A DNA stretch of 64,000 nt from Delphinus delphis. Lineage: Eukaryota; Chordata; Mammalia; Artiodactyla; Delphinidae. Shown piece by piece: positions 10,491-21,608 of this stretch. Made by a program: the position numbers and the translations under genes. The notes beneath the pieces were generated by a model. The model was not told where the DNA came from, ran no database searches, and saw only the letters and a program-made list of their open reading frames with translations. Each line of letters starts with the position of its first letter. Within the stretch, counting starts at the first letter, position 1. The stretch lies in NCBI RefSeq assembly GCF_949987515.2, contig NC_082688.1:80108731-80172730 (forward strand), written 5' to 3'.

Positions 10491-10657
10491 ACACCAATTT
10501 ATTTCCAAATCTGATTATCTATCCTAAAGGAATCACTTGAAATACAAAACAACAGCAAAAAGAACACTAAACACAAAGACATTCATCTCTGTGTTACATA
10601 AATTAGTGAAAGACTGGAAACAGCCCAAAAGTCCAGCAACTAAAGAATGGTTGTTGG

Positions 10658-11009
10658 ACTTCCCTGGTGGCACAGTGGTTAAGAATCCGCCTGCCAATGC
10701 AGGGGACGTGGATTCGAGCCCTGATCCAGGAAGATCCCACATGCCACAGAGCAACTAAGCCTGTGCACCGCAGCTACTGAGCCTGTGCTCTACAGCCCAT
10801 GAGCCACAACTACTGAGCCCGCACGCCACAACTACTGAAGCCCGTGTGCCTAGAGCCTGTGCTCCACAACAAGAGAAGCCACCACAATGAGAAGCCCGCA
10901 CACCACAACGAAGAGTAGCCCCCGCTCGCCACAACCAGAGAAAGCCCACACGCAGCAACAAAGACCCAATGCAGCCAAAAATAAAATATTAATTAATTAA
11001 AAAAAAAAC
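10658..11009 (+). mobile_element. CHR-type SINE, long subtype
   Basis: Full-length long SINE from 'acttccctggtggcacagtgg' to 'gcagccaaaaataaaatatt' and an A-rich tail. It interrupts an old L1-like fragment. No clear TSD could be assigned. Confidence 0.85.
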
Positions 11010-11045
11010 AGTGCTGGCTCAGTAGTAAATATGCTGTTTATTTAT

Positions 11046-11074
11046 GAAGGAAGGAAGGAAGGGAGGAAGGAAGG
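11046..11074. repeat. (GGAA)n microsatellite
   Basis: Short tandem ggaa tract with one ggga interruption, just 3' of the SINE tail. Confidence 0.85.
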
Positions 11075-11079
11075 TTGAT

Positions 11080-12516
11080 TGTTGGTTGGACATATATAGA
11101 ATTCGATATATCCATGGGTTCTTCAGGGTTCTTCCTTGGGGAATGTGCTAGCAGTGATGTTGTGTAGGATGTAGGCTGCAGATCCTTCAGGAGAACACCC
11201 TGACTGAGTCCCTCGAGTCCAAAACCTGGTTCTCAGCTCCTCAGGGTCAGAACCTTACTTCTTACTGCACCACATAAGAACAAATTCTTGGTGACAGACT
11301 TTCACTAATAACACCCATGGCTGATAACATCAAAGGCTGATTTATTAGCTTATGGTGGATGATATCCCTTTTCAAACAGCAGAATACGTAGCCACTGCCC
11401 AAAATCTGTCCCTCGTCTGGTTTTGTGTAGATGGGAGGAAACATCAGAAGGTTTCTTGGTGAGCTGCATGTTTGAATAAAAGAAAACGGGTAGTCTTGAG
11501 GAGTATTTTTTCAAACCATGGTGAAGCTTGATGAAATGTCCTTGATCTATAGGACAGACAATTTCTCTAATGACTAAGGTGCTTGTTTCTCTCCCCTGGA
11601 GAGCCCGAAGGCTGCTTGGTGACCAGCTGGCTTTCTTGCACCTGCCTGTCGATGCTCACTGCTTCTCTTTTTATGAATGCAGTTCCATTCTCAGCACAGG
11701 TGACTGACCAATCCAGGGGTGGCACCAGCTGGATCAGTCATCGTCCCTCCTATGGGCATATGGAGTTGGGATTGTGCTAGTTCTCAATCTATTGCCTCTC
11801 AGCTCCAAATTCAATCTTCATTGTCTGCTCTGCAGAAATGTAGTGGATCATCTCAAAATTTTTCCTTTGCGAGCTGACAGATGTTAAGCTTTGTCAGTAG
11901 AGGGCACTGGAGAGACATTGTAGGAGGGATTTTCCTTCCGGATTCCGGTGTGCTCTGCTCAGCCCGCCCCTGTGGCAGGCAGCACCTGGCTTCTACAGCC
12001 TGGACAGCTTTTCCAGTATCCAGCTTCTGCGATGCAAGTGACTTGTCTTGCATCAGCTTCCTGCAGGACAGATGGCTTCTTTGGCATCCAACTCCTACAG
12101 TGCACAGTGGCCACCATCATCCAAACGCCCCAGCTTCCCCTCGCACTACTGCTACAGGTGGTTTTATAGAAGAGGGACCCCAGTAAATACATCCCAAGCA
12201 CTCTAGAGGGTGGATTTCCAGCATATTCTGTTCTGCCAGTGCAGCACCATAGTGACTTCTCTACCATCCTGTGAACCACAGCTACACCCTCCCCTACAAG
12301 GTCTGGGTCTTAGCCATGAGGGTGGGATGACGGTGTGGGCTGCCTCAGCCCTAGGGGGAGCAGCTGCTCCTTGCAGCTGCTGTTCCTATACTCCTGAAGT
12401 CCACTGGGCCTTGGGAGACTCTCTAGTACCCTAATAATCCTGATAATTAATGTCCCCCTCTTTTTTTTTTTCAGTTTAATCTAGCTCTGGTGTGTTTTTG
12501 TAACTTATAAACAAAA
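11080..12516. other. No gene; old repeats likely from 11.88 kb
   Basis: No supported exon. From about 11890 ('cagtagagggcactggagag') to 12440 the wording resembles an old mammalian dispersed repeat that I cannot name; it may be the same family as 12.94-13.33 kb. ORFs of about 100 codons (11881-12186, 11959-12279) overlap on opposite strands and are not convincing. Confidence 0.3.
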
Positions 12517-12527
12517 GAGACTTAACT

Positions 12528-12652
12528 TGGGAATCCCTGGCAGTCCAGTGGTTAGGACTCTGTGCTCTCACTGCCCAGGGCCCAGGATCAACCCCTAGTC
12601 GGGGGAACTCAGATCCCACAAGCTGAGCGGCACGGCAAAAAAAAAAGAGAGA
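12528..12652 (+). mobile_element. Short tRNA-derived SINE (about 120 bp)
   Basis: 'gggaatccctggcagtccag' through 'cggcacggc' and an A tail. A TSD (gagacttaact) lies at 12517-12527 and 12653-12663. Confidence 0.9.
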
Positions 12653-12939
12653 GAGACTTAACTACTACAGTTGGACTCTGGGAGACCCTGCACCTCTTCT
12701 CATTATATATTAACTTCAGTAGAAAATTTAGAGTTTGAGAGATGTCCCCATTTGAAAAAACATTATTTATAAAAGTGAAAATAAGAAGCAACTTGGAAGT
12801 CCAATAATAGATAGGATTTGAAAAGTATTAATGTGCCTGTTTCTTTTGGTTTTTTCCTCCTCAGCACAAATCACGTGGGCTAGTTATTCTTCACTTGCCC
12901 CTTCGAAACCTTTGTCCACCATTTTCCACTCTCTCTGTA

Positions 12940-13335
12940 TACTGGGAGGTTGACCTCTGCAGAGTACTTGTTCCCCTGCCTTCCCATTCAGTTGGGCCAA
13001 TGGGAGGCCCTGAAAAGAGATAGAGGGCAGGTGGAGAGAGATGTCAGAGTCATTACTCCCCTAGTTCCCTCTCAGCCAGACCACGGGGGAGGCCATGGCT
13101 GCATCCCTCCTCCTAAATCCCTGTGCGACGGTCTCGCTCGCACAGCTGCAGCTTTTGCTGTTGCTCCTAGGACTAGGGGTGGTAACGCCCTCACACATTT
13201 CTGGTCCTGAGTGCTTCGCCATTTCTTACATGTTACCCTAGGCTTGCTGGCATCTTTATAGGTAGTCCCATTGTGAAACTCTTCAGTGACTGCGTTGAGT
13301 AAGCCATCTGTTTTCTGCTGAGACCCTGGCCGATT
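12940..13335 (+). repeat. Old dispersed repeat containing a recently copied segment
   Basis: 'gttgggccaatgggaggccc' to 'gactaggggtggtaacgcc', then 'gccatctgttttctgctgag' and 'accctggc', form one old mammalian interspersed repeat (family not recalled with certainty). The segment 13099-13199 is about 96% identical to 16818-16918. Confidence 0.45.
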
Positions 13336-13599
13336 CTGTATCCATGAGAAGGCAGGAGGAACAGGGGTTAGAATTTGTTACAGAAAAGATGCAAAGAGGA
13401 AGACTAAGGTTTCTGACATGCAAAATGGGATCACATAGAAAGATAAAACCCTTAAAGGCAGGCTATTCAAATTATTTCTTCAGATTATTCTTTAGTTAGA
13501 CTCACTGTTAATTTTCCCTATTAAGGAGGCAGGAAGTTGTGCAGGAGACTAGATCAGCTAGAGACGAAGAATATAGAAATCACAGTTTTTCTGCACATT

Positions 13600-13960
13600 C
13601 CCAGTCGAAGTGTGATATAAATCTGTAACCACTACAGGGACATAGCTAACTAAATTATATACGGGTAGGATGGAATATTAATGATGATTACAGCAAATGA
13701 GTAAGAGCTTATAGTGTACTGCCAAGTGAAAAAGGAAGGCATGAAACTCATTGTCAGTATGATCTCAGCTATGTTAAATATGTACACAGATATGCAAAGG
13801 GGGAAAAAAAAACTTGGAAGGAATTCACCAAAATGTATAAAGAGGTTGCCTTTAGGTGGTGGGATTAAAGGTGGTATCTATTTTTTCATTTATATTTTTC
13901 TTTATTTTCCAATTTTTCTACAATGAGCATGAATTACTTTTGCAGCCAGAATTTTATTTG
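13600..13960 (+). repeat. Old L1 3' end fragment
   Basis: 'ggatggaatattaatgatg', 'gtataaagaggttgccttt' and 'tttctacaatgagcatgaatt' occur in the order seen in old mammalian L1 3' regions. Confidence 0.5.
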
Positions 13961-16113
13961 GTTTTTTTAGAGCACACATATATCATCCTCTGCTCACGTT
14001 AGCAGGAACAAACCAGACTGACCCTGGCAAGTCCCAGCCAAGGAATCCGCCCCCAGATATGCCTTGGCCTGGTTCCTATCAGGAACCTCAGCAAACAACT
14101 CTCTAAGTTAACCCTTTCTTCAGAAAAGAGTAGGAGGTGGTGAGACAGGTACCCTTCTGAGGAGGTTGCCTGCAGGAGCAGGGTTGCTACAACGGATCCA
14201 GGTGTCCTGAGCACCTACCGTGGAGTTATGGGGAGCTCTTAGTCTTACAGTCAGGGTTAGGTTGGGCCCTGTAGTGGGCTGCTGGGAAACAAAGTGAGTC
14301 ACAAGTAGTCCTGTCCTTGGGGAACAAACAGGGACTCTACCAACAGTGACAGGCACAGGGTATGAATGGTGTCCTTGGAGAGTAGAAAACACAATAGGGC
14401 CAGCTTCATCAGAACTGGATGGAGATATGTAAGTTGATCCCTCTTCCCACCCAGGTGAGTGTGGTCTTGCCTTTGGGCCTTTCTGTGGGCCCTTCCCTCT
14501 GCTTCAAATGCCACCTCCCTATCCCATCTCTGTCTACTGCTGCCTGACTTACCTTTGGAGTATCTAGGTAGAATAGCTAGAAGTCTTCATCCTGGTGTAT
14601 TCAGGCACTGGGTGCTCACCTCATCTCTTCTGGCCCCTGGAGGGTGCAGAGAGGCACCCCCTGCTGGGAGATGCATCACACGTAAGACCTCCTAAGGGCA
14701 GGGGCAGTGCTGGTGTTGGTACTTTGCTGTTTTGTTTTGTTTTGCTGTTGTAGGGGAGAAAAAATAATGTTTTCTCTACCCTTCTGAGTTCTTAGCTGAG
14801 ACCCCTGTAATAAAAGACAGATTAACAAGAGAAAAACAAACAGAAGTTGATTAACCTGTATACCTCATTGGAGATACCCAGGGGGAAGTGAATAACGAAT
14901 GCCCCGAGGTGGCTTAGAATTCAGGATTAAATACCATCTTAATAGGGAAGGGGTGGGGGTTCGGGCAGGGAATGTAGGACTCCCAGGTGAGAGGAAATGA
15001 TTTTAAGGACAGATGAATGGGCCCTTAGATTGAAGGTATGGTAGTTCATGACAAAGTTTATCTTCTGGGTGTGCTATCAACTTCTAGTCTCCTCTCTTCC
15101 CTAGTTGATGATACCACCGGGGAGGGACTCTATGACAAATGAGTTCTTCTGGAAGATCTATCCTTAGGCAGATAAGGAGAATTCAGAGAAAGCCTCTCCC
15201 TACATTTGCTATTTTTCAAGTGCTTACATCTCAAAACAATCAATTTATCAAAGCATTTATTTGGGGGTGGCATATTCTGCTCCCCTTCATTGTGGTTATT
15301 TATGTTGTGGTTTTCGGTTTCCTTCCCCTTAGTTACCCCCACCCTGGGCTAGTCGCCCTCCACCCATCACAGCCTAGTCTGTGGGAAAAGCCTTCTCCCG
15401 GGTCCTCACCAGGACCCCTAGCAAAGGCCCAGCCTGCCCTCAGTCTCACTGTAGCCCACAGAGCTCGCCCCACCAGTGCCCAGGGCTACACCCAGACAAG
15501 CGCATGACCTGTGGAGGAAAAGAGATTGCAAAACTGGGCCACCTGCTCAGCGTCGAGGTGCGCTCGCCCTGAACTTCTTTCCTTCCCAGCGGGTTGGGGT
15601 GCCATGAACCCTCCCTGTACCTCTTCCCTCAACAAATGTTGAGGATCAAGAGGAAGAAGCTAAAAGTTCCTGAGCCCTGAGCCCTGAACCCTGGGCTCTG
15701 TGGCTCTGTGGCTGGCCATTTGCCTGGTCCAGAGCAGAGATGGTATCTCTGGGAGGGTAATGGGAAATACCCACTTCCCCTCCAAACCCTACTCTTTCCC
15801 TTCCTTCCAGTCAAACCCATTATGCCTACCCAGTCATGGCAGACATCTAGGCAGGAAGGACCACAGGTATGGCCTCATTACCTGTCCCTGCTACCGGATG
15901 ACATGCCTGTAGCCTTACCTGCTGAATCAGTCATTGCTGGGTGAGGGTGAGGAGAGGAAAGAAGACACTCGTTGCCTCTGCCCATCTTCCCTTCCTATCC
16001 TGTCTGATTGGCCTGGCCTGGAGGCTGCTAGGTCAGCCTTTGGCCAAGACATCACACAGAACTGCATTTTGTTTCTGTTTACTTTCTTGTCAGACAGTGT
16101 GCTCATTTTAAGG
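13961..16113. other. No gene; probable old LTR/other repeat at 14.76-15.33 kb
   Basis: No exon is recognised. 14760-15330 ('gacagattaacaagagaaaa', 'ggagatacccagggggaag', 'ggtggcatattctgctccc') reads like an old interspersed repeat, possibly an LTR, family not identified. ORFs at 15139-15507 and 15700-15944 lack recognisable domains. Confidence 0.3.
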
Positions 16114-16235
16114 CAGTGCTTCTCAAACAGTAATGTACAAAAAGATCCGTTGGAGATCTTGTTAAAGCACAGGTTCTGACTTGGTAGTTCCAACGTGGAA
16201 CCTGAGATTCTGCCTTTCTAACAAGCCCCTGACAC
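16114..16235. mobile_element. hAT-Charlie-type fragment (MER20-like)
   Basis: Starts with the terminal repeat 'cagtgcttctcaaac', continues with 'gagatcttgttaaagcacag', and ends in the 'attctgcctttctaacaagc' block. Confidence 0.55.
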
Positions 16236-16689
16236 TGTAAGGATTAAGGGACTCGATCTTGTATTCTAGGCTTAGCGAGGTATTGCCTGATCTGTGAAGG
16301 TTATCAGAACTCCAGTGTCAGAATTAATCACTGGGTTCCACTGTTTCCCCAATATCTGCCTCAGACCTTCACATATCTACTGACACAATCTGATTCATCT
16401 GTCTGCCGGGGGTGCTGCTGGGACGAGTAATCTTTGTAGTCCTCATACTAGGATGGTGGATGCCCAACAGTGTTTTGAATAAAAGAATGAACACATTAAT
16501 GGCTTTTGAAGGCAATTTACAAAAGATGTAGGTTGTTAATAGCTAAGACAACATTTCCCAAACTGTGTTCCTTGGGACACCAGCTCTGGGGGTGTTAATA
16601 CCGATAAATATTTGTTAAACAATGGAGGAGGAATGGGAAAGTTCTGTAGTCAATCTGGGAAATGCTAGGTTAAAAATAGACATCTGAGG

Positions 16690-16805
16690 GAGTTCCCTGG
16701 CAGTCCAGTGGTTAGGACTCTGCACTTTCACTGCCATGGCCTGGGTTCAATCCCTAGTCAGGGAAGATCCTGCATGCCGTGCAGCACGGCCAAAAAAAAA
16801 AAAAA
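16690..16805 (+). mobile_element. Short tRNA-derived SINE (about 115 bp)
   Basis: 'agttccctggcagtccag' to 'gcagcacggcc' and an A tail. A 12-bp TSD (agacatctgagg) lies at 16678-16689 and 16806-16817. A third partial copy of this target (agacatct) lies further downstream at 16923-16930. Confidence 0.9.
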
Positions 16806-16817
16806 AGACATCTGAGG

Positions 16818-16920
16818 AGCTGCATCCCTCCTCCTAAATTCCTGTGCAATGGTCTCGCTCGCACAGCTGCAGCTTTTGCTGTTGCTCCTAGGACTAGGGG
16901 TGGTAACGCCTTCACACATT
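16818..16920 (+). repeat. 103-bp duplicate of 13099-13201
   Basis: About 96% identical to part of the old repeat at 13.1 kb; the four differences I count are all transitions. It has no poly(A) and is flanked by copies of 'agacatct' (16806-16813 and 16923-16930). Its right junction lies in an 11-bp inverted repeat (16918-16943). A small copied insertion is the simplest reading. Confidence 0.8.
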
Positions 16921-17020
16921 AAAGACATCTCAATGTCTTTAATGATCTAATGGGCATTGCCAGTGTCCGAGACAGGGATTCAGTAGGCAGTGTTGCCCTC
17001 ACTTATTTGACCACAGAGAA

Positions 17021-17154
17021 CGTTTCTTTTTTTTTTTTTTTTTTTGACCATGCTGCTTGGCTTGCAGGATCTTAGTTCCCTGATCTGGTATTAAACCGGG
17101 CCCTCAGCAGTGAAAGTGCTGAGTCTTAATCACTGGACCGCCAGGAAATTCCCA
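17021..17154 (-). mobile_element. Short tRNA-derived SINE, antisense
   Basis: A long poly(T), then 'accatgctgcttggcttgc' through 'cactggaccgccagg' to 'aaattcc'. A TSD (cacagagaa) lies at 17012-17020 and 17155-17163. Confidence 0.9.
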
Positions 17155-17278
17155 CACAGAGAAATTTCCTGAGAAAGTTACAGTGCTACTGTGCTGAGGA
17201 ATACAGGGGACAGTCATCACTCTGGGTGCTTATCCAAGGACTGTAGATAAAAATTGTTACAAAAGAGATCTAGAGAGA

Positions 17279-17472
17279 TAATTCCCTGCTGGCGCAGTGG
17301 TTGAGACTCTGAGGTCCCAATGCAGGGGGCCCAGATTCGATCCCTGGTCAGGGAACTCGATTCCACATGCATGCCGCAACTAAGGAGCTGGCAAGCCGCA
17401 ACTAAGGAGCCCACCTGCCACAACTAAGACCCAGTGCAAACCAATAAATAAATAAATAAATAAATAAAGAGA
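17279..17472 (+). mobile_element. Intermediate-length CHR/Bov-tA-like SINE
   Basis: 'aattccctgctggcgcagtg' through two 'gccgcaactaaggag' style units to an (AAAT)n tail. A 14-bp TSD (gagatctagagaga) lies at 17265-17278 and 17473-17486. Confidence 0.9.
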
Positions 17473-17486
17473 GAGATCTAGAGAGA

Positions 17487-17874
17487 GGAGGGAAGAGGAT
17501 GTGAGAACTAAAAAGAGAGACCCCCTTTTTCTGTTCCCCTTGCAGACTGGGTCAACAGACTCTTAAGATCTTATCAGCCACTGTGGGGTTCTACCTGCTC
17601 TTCTGGATTCCTCCGGGAGCAGACACAAGGAGAATTCTGACTCCCTCTTCCTCCTCTGATGCGCTTTAGTGTCTGAGACAGGGAAGCCAGGAAACCTAGC
17701 AAAGACTATTTGGTGCTCAGTCCACTAAGAGGCTAAGGGCTCTGGTAAGTATCTCCAGAAAGAACGTTATTCCAGCTAGAAAGCAGGGACGGACATTTTT
17801 TAAATGACCATGTAATACAAGTCTGTAGTTGAGATTAGGGTAGAAATAAACTGACAGAAAGAAAGGTGCGGGTG
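17487..17874. other. No gene recognised
   Basis: About 390 bp of non-repetitive sequence between SINEs with no recognisable feature. Confidence 0.3.
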
Positions 17875-18170
17875 GGGCTTCCCTGGTGGCGCAGTGGTTA
17901 AGAGTCTGCCTGCCAATGCAGGGGACACGGGTTCGAGCCCTGGTCCGGGAAGATCCCACATGCCGCGGAGCAGCTAAGCCCGTGCGCCACAACTACTGAG
18001 CCCTCACGCCTAGAGCCCATGGTCCGCAACAAGAGAAGCCACCACAATGAGAAGCCCACCAACCACAATGAAGAGTAGCCCCCTCTCACTGCAACTAGAG
18101 AAAAGCCAACGCGCAGCAACAAAGACCCAATGCAGCCAAAAATAAATAAATAAATTTATTAAAAATCAAA
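17875..18170 (+). mobile_element. CHR-type SINE, long subtype
   Basis: 'gggcttccctggtggcgcag' to 'gcagccaaaaataaataaat' and an A-rich tail followed by a G run. No clear TSD beyond 'gtggggg'-like ends. Confidence 0.88.
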
Positions 18171-18235
18171 AGTGGGGGGGGGGAGAGTCTAGCAAAAGGG
18201 TTCCAAGTGAATCCCAGAGTTTGTTTACCATAAAA

Positions 18236-18447
18236 CAGTCGTTCCCAACTGGAGGTGATTTGCCCCCCTCATTGGACATTTGACAATGTCTGGAGACATT
18301 TTTGGTTGTCACAACCAGGGAGGAGGAATGCTACTGGCATCTAGTGGGTAGTAGCCAGGGACATCCTATAATGCACAGGACAGCCCTCTACAGCAAAGAA
18401 TTATCAGGCCCAAAATGTCAATAGTGCCACTGTTGAGAAAACTTCTT
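18236..18447. mobile_element. hAT-Charlie non-autonomous DNA transposon (MER5/MER3-type)
   Basis: Nearly complete: starts 'cagtcgttcccaactgg', has 'acaatgtctggagacatttt', 'tggcatctagtgggtag', 'aatgcacaggacagccc' and 'caatagtgccactgttgaga' in consensus order. Confidence 0.7.
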
Positions 18448-18585
18448 GTTCTAAAACATCACCTGTAATTTAAAATTTAGAATGTTGCTTAAATTCAGCT
18501 GTTTTACCACAAAGAATCAGGAGAAATTTATTCAGTAGAAGATAATCCACGATTATCAATTTGGAGGTTCAAATCTTAGTCAACA

Positions 18586-19121
18586 GGGACTTCCCTGGTG
18601 GCTCAGTAGTTAAGAATCTGCCTGCCAATGCAGGGGACACGGGCACGATCCTTGGTGCGAGAAGATCGCAGAGCAACTAAGCCCGTGTGCCACAACTACT
18701 GAGCCTGTGCTCTAGAGCCCGCAAGCCACAACTACTGACCCCATGCGCCACAACAAGAGAAGCCACCACAATGAGAAGCCCGTGCACTGCAACGAATAGC
18801 CCGCGCTCGCCCCAACTAGAGAAAGCCCGCATGCAGCAACGAAGACCCAACACAACCAGAAATAAAATAAATGAAAAAATAAATTATATTAAAAAAAATC
18901 TGGGCTTCCCTGGTGGTGCAGTGGTTGAGAGTCCGCCTGCCGATGCAGGGGACACGGGTTCGTGCCCCGGTCCGGGAGGATCCCACGTGCCGCAGAGCGG
19001 CTGGGCCCGTGAGCCATGGCCGCTGAGCCTGTGCGTCCGGAGCCTGTGCTCCGCAACCGGAGAGGCCGCAGCGGTGAGAGGCCCGCGTACCGCAAAAAAA
19101 AAAAAAAAAAAAAGAAAGAAA
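18586..19121 (+). mobile_element. CHR-type SINE, long subtype, split by another SINE
   Basis: Outer SINE from 'ggacttccctggtggctcag' to an A-rich end near 18895. Its 15-bp TSD (aaatcttagtcaaca) is at 18571-18585, and the distal copy is intact at 19122-19136, beyond the nested SINE. The first bases of a distal copy also precede the nested SINE. Confidence 0.9.
18902..19117 (+). mobile_element. CHR-type SINE, short GC-rich subtype, nested
   Basis: A complete short-subtype SINE inserted at the junction between the older SINE's A tail and that SINE's target-site duplication. 'aaaaaatct' flanks both sides. Confidence 0.92.
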
Positions 19122-19136
19122 AAATCTTAGTCAACA

Positions 19137-19782
19137 ATACTATTTTGTAAATTTAAACGACATCACAAAGAGCACTACACATTTTACAGAGAAACATACA
19201 AATAAAACGACTCACAGCATACATTTCCTTTAATTTAAAAGTTTGGGATGTTGCCTGGATTCAGCTGTTTTAGCACAAAGAGTTTTGGGGGAATTTATGA
19301 AGTAGAGGGGATAAAAATGTACAAATAAATAAATATTATGAGTGGAGCTGGGAAGGACCCCACTCCTGGTTATATCATTAGAGAAATTCTTACGCAGGTG
19401 CATAAAGAACATGTAAGAGGATATTTTATCACAAAGTTATTTGTGGTGATTGGAGGGCTGGACACAATGAGGCATCCATCACTGGAATGTTCTGTCACAG
19501 TAAGGAGCAATGAGCTAGATAGACACACAACAGAGTAGTTAGATCTTTAAAACACGGTGCTGAATGGGGCAGGGGGAGGGTAAGAAACACAAAGAGACCT
19601 CCAGCACAATACTACTGATTGAAATTTAAAATTCATGCTTACAGAACTGTGCCTCATGCTTTCAAGAACACTCACTAATAGAATGATTTACAAATCTTAG
19701 GCATTGCACACACTTTACAGTTGGACTCTTAGAAATTAGTTTCCACTGCCACCTGGTGATAGCAATCTAAAATTGAGGCATA
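19137..19782. other. No gene; diverged local duplicate of 18.47-18.54 kb
   Basis: No exon is seen. 19228-19305 ('ggattcagctgttttagcac', 'gaatttatgaagtagag') resembles 18466-18545 ('aaattcagctgttttaccac', 'aaatttattcagtagaag'), suggesting an old local duplication. Confidence 0.4.
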
Positions 19783-20091
19783 GGGACTTCCCTCGTGGCA
19801 CAGTGAGTGGTTAAGCATCCGCCTGCCAAGGCAGGGGACATGGGTTCAAGCCCTGGTCCAGGAAGATCCCACATGCCACAGAGCAACTAATCCTGTGCGC
19901 CACAACTACTGAGCCTGTGCACCACAACTACTGAAGCCCACACGCCTAGAGTCCGTGCTCAGAAGCAAGAGAAGCCACCGCAATGAGAAGGCCACACACC
20001 TCAATGAAGAGCAGCCTCCGCTCGAGGCAACTAGAGAGAAAAGCCCTTGCGCCGCAATGAAGACCCAACACAGCCGAATAAATAAATAAAT
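19783..20091 (+). mobile_element. CHR-type SINE, long subtype
   Basis: 'ggacttccctcgtggcacag' with a small 'agtg' duplication in the head, through to 'cacagccgaataaataaat'. Flanked by the diverged TSD 'aaattgaggc' / 'aaattgaagc'. Confidence 0.87.
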
Positions 20092-20104
20092 AAATTGAAG
20101 CTTA

Positions 20105-21020
20105 ATTCAGTTTTTTTAAAGAGATATAATTTATATACTATGAAATGTACAGATCTTAAATGTTTAAATTGATGAATTTTGACAATTGTATACTTCAGTG
20201 TGATCACTCTAAACAATATATAGAACATCGCCATCACCCCAGAAAATTCCCTTCTGCCCTTCCCAGGAAATCCTCCCCACACCCTTCCCTAAAAGCAACA
20301 CTGATCCATTTCTGTCTGTTCCTATAAATAAGCTTTGCCTGTTGTAGAACTTCATATACATGGAATTATACAGTGTGTACTCTTTTATGTTTGCCTTCAT
20401 TTGGGAAGTATCATGTTTTTGATTCATTCATGTTATAGCACATATAAAGAGTTAATTCTTTTTTTTTTTTTTTTTTTTTTTTTTGCGGTATGCGGGCCTC
20501 CCAGCGCTGCGGCCTCTCCTGTTGCAGAGCACAGGCCCTGGACACATAGGCCCAGTGGCCATGGCCCACGGGCCCAGCCGCTCCGTGGCACGTGGGATTC
20601 CCCCGGACCGGGGCACAAACCCGCGTCCCCTGCATCAGCAGGCGGACTCTCAACCACTGCGCCACCAGGGAAGCCCCAGAGTTAATTCATTTTTATTTCT
20701 GAGTAGTATTCTACTGTATGGATGTTTCACAGTTTTTCTATTCACCAGATGAGGGACATTTGGGTTGTTTCCACTTTGGGGCTACTACAAATAAAGCTGC
20801 TATGAATATTCATGCATATGTCATTGTGTGGACATATGTTTTTATTTATCTTGGGTGGAATTGCTGGGTCATAAGGAAGATGTATGTGTAATTTTTTAAG
20901 AAACACCCAAAATAATGCTCCAAAGCAGTTGTATCATTCTGCATATTCACCAGCAACTGTTTACAAAGATGAACTACACTAGTTTATTCTTTTTAATTGC
21001 TGAGTACTATCCCATTGTAA
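20105..21020 (-). repeat. Old L1 fragment, antisense, split by a SINE
   Basis: 'aattgatgaattttgacaat', 'cataggaattatacagtg'-like and 'atgagggacatttgggttg' sequences occur in the order seen in antisense old L1. A SINE at 20459-20677 interrupts it, with its TSD inside this fragment. Confidence 0.6.
20459..20677 (-). mobile_element. CHR-type SINE, short GC-rich subtype, antisense
   Basis: Poly(T) then the inverted short-subtype SINE ending 'ccaccagggaagcccc'. A TSD (agagttaattc) lies at 20448-20458 and 20678-20688. Confidence 0.92.
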
Positions 21021-21077
21021 GATTATAGCCTGGTCTCAGACTTACAGCCTCCAAAACTGTAAGAAAATAAATTCCTG

Positions 21078-21425
21078 GGGCTTCCCTGGTGGCACAGTGG
21101 TTAAGAATCCGCCTGCCAATGCAGGGCACACGGGTTCGAGCTCTGGTCCCGGAGGATCCCACATGCTGCGGAGCAGCTAAGCCTGTGTGCCACAACTACT
21201 GAGCCTGCGCCCTAGAGCCTGTGAGCCACAACAACTGAGCCTGCGTGCCACAACTACTGAAGCCCACACACCTAGAGCCTGTATTCCTGCAACAAGAGAA
21301 GCCACCGCAATGAGAAGCCCACGTACTGCAACAAAGAGTAGTCCCTGCTCGCCGCAACTAGAGAAAAGCCCACGCACAGCAACAAAGACCCAACACAGCC
21401 AAAAATAGATAAATAAATTTATTAA
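21078..21425 (+). mobile_element. CHR-type SINE, long subtype
   Basis: Full-length long SINE. A 14-bp TSD (aaaataaattcctg) lies at 21064-21077 and 21426-21439. Confidence 0.93.
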
Positions 21426-21449
21426 AAAATAAATTCCTGTTGTTTAAAA

Positions 21450-21589
21450 AAAAATGTACAACCCAATTTATTTAAATGGGTAAAAGGCTTGAACAGACCC
21501 TTGAAGATGTGCAAATAGCCGAAAAGCACATGAGAAAGCGTCCAACATCATTAGTCTTTAGGGAAGTGCAAATTAAAACCACAATGAGA
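21450..21589 (+). repeat. Old L1 ORF2/3' fragment, host of the L1-A insertion
   Basis: 'gggtaaaaggcttgaacag' to 'aattaaaaccacaatgaga' is a diverged version of the L1 ORF2 3' region and resumes at 29156 ('acaatgagatatcatttta') after L1-A, up to about 29290. L1-A therefore inserted into an older L1. Confidence 0.7.
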
Positions 21590-21598
21590 GCTTCCGGG

Positions 21599-21608
21599 AA
21601 GATGGCGG
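21599..21608 (+). promoter_or_regulatory. YY1-type site at the L1-A 5' end
   Basis: AAGATGGCGG lies about 10 bp inside the element. In human L1 the same motif at the same place binds YY1 and sets the transcription start. Its presence shows that the 5' end is not truncated. Confidence 0.6.
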
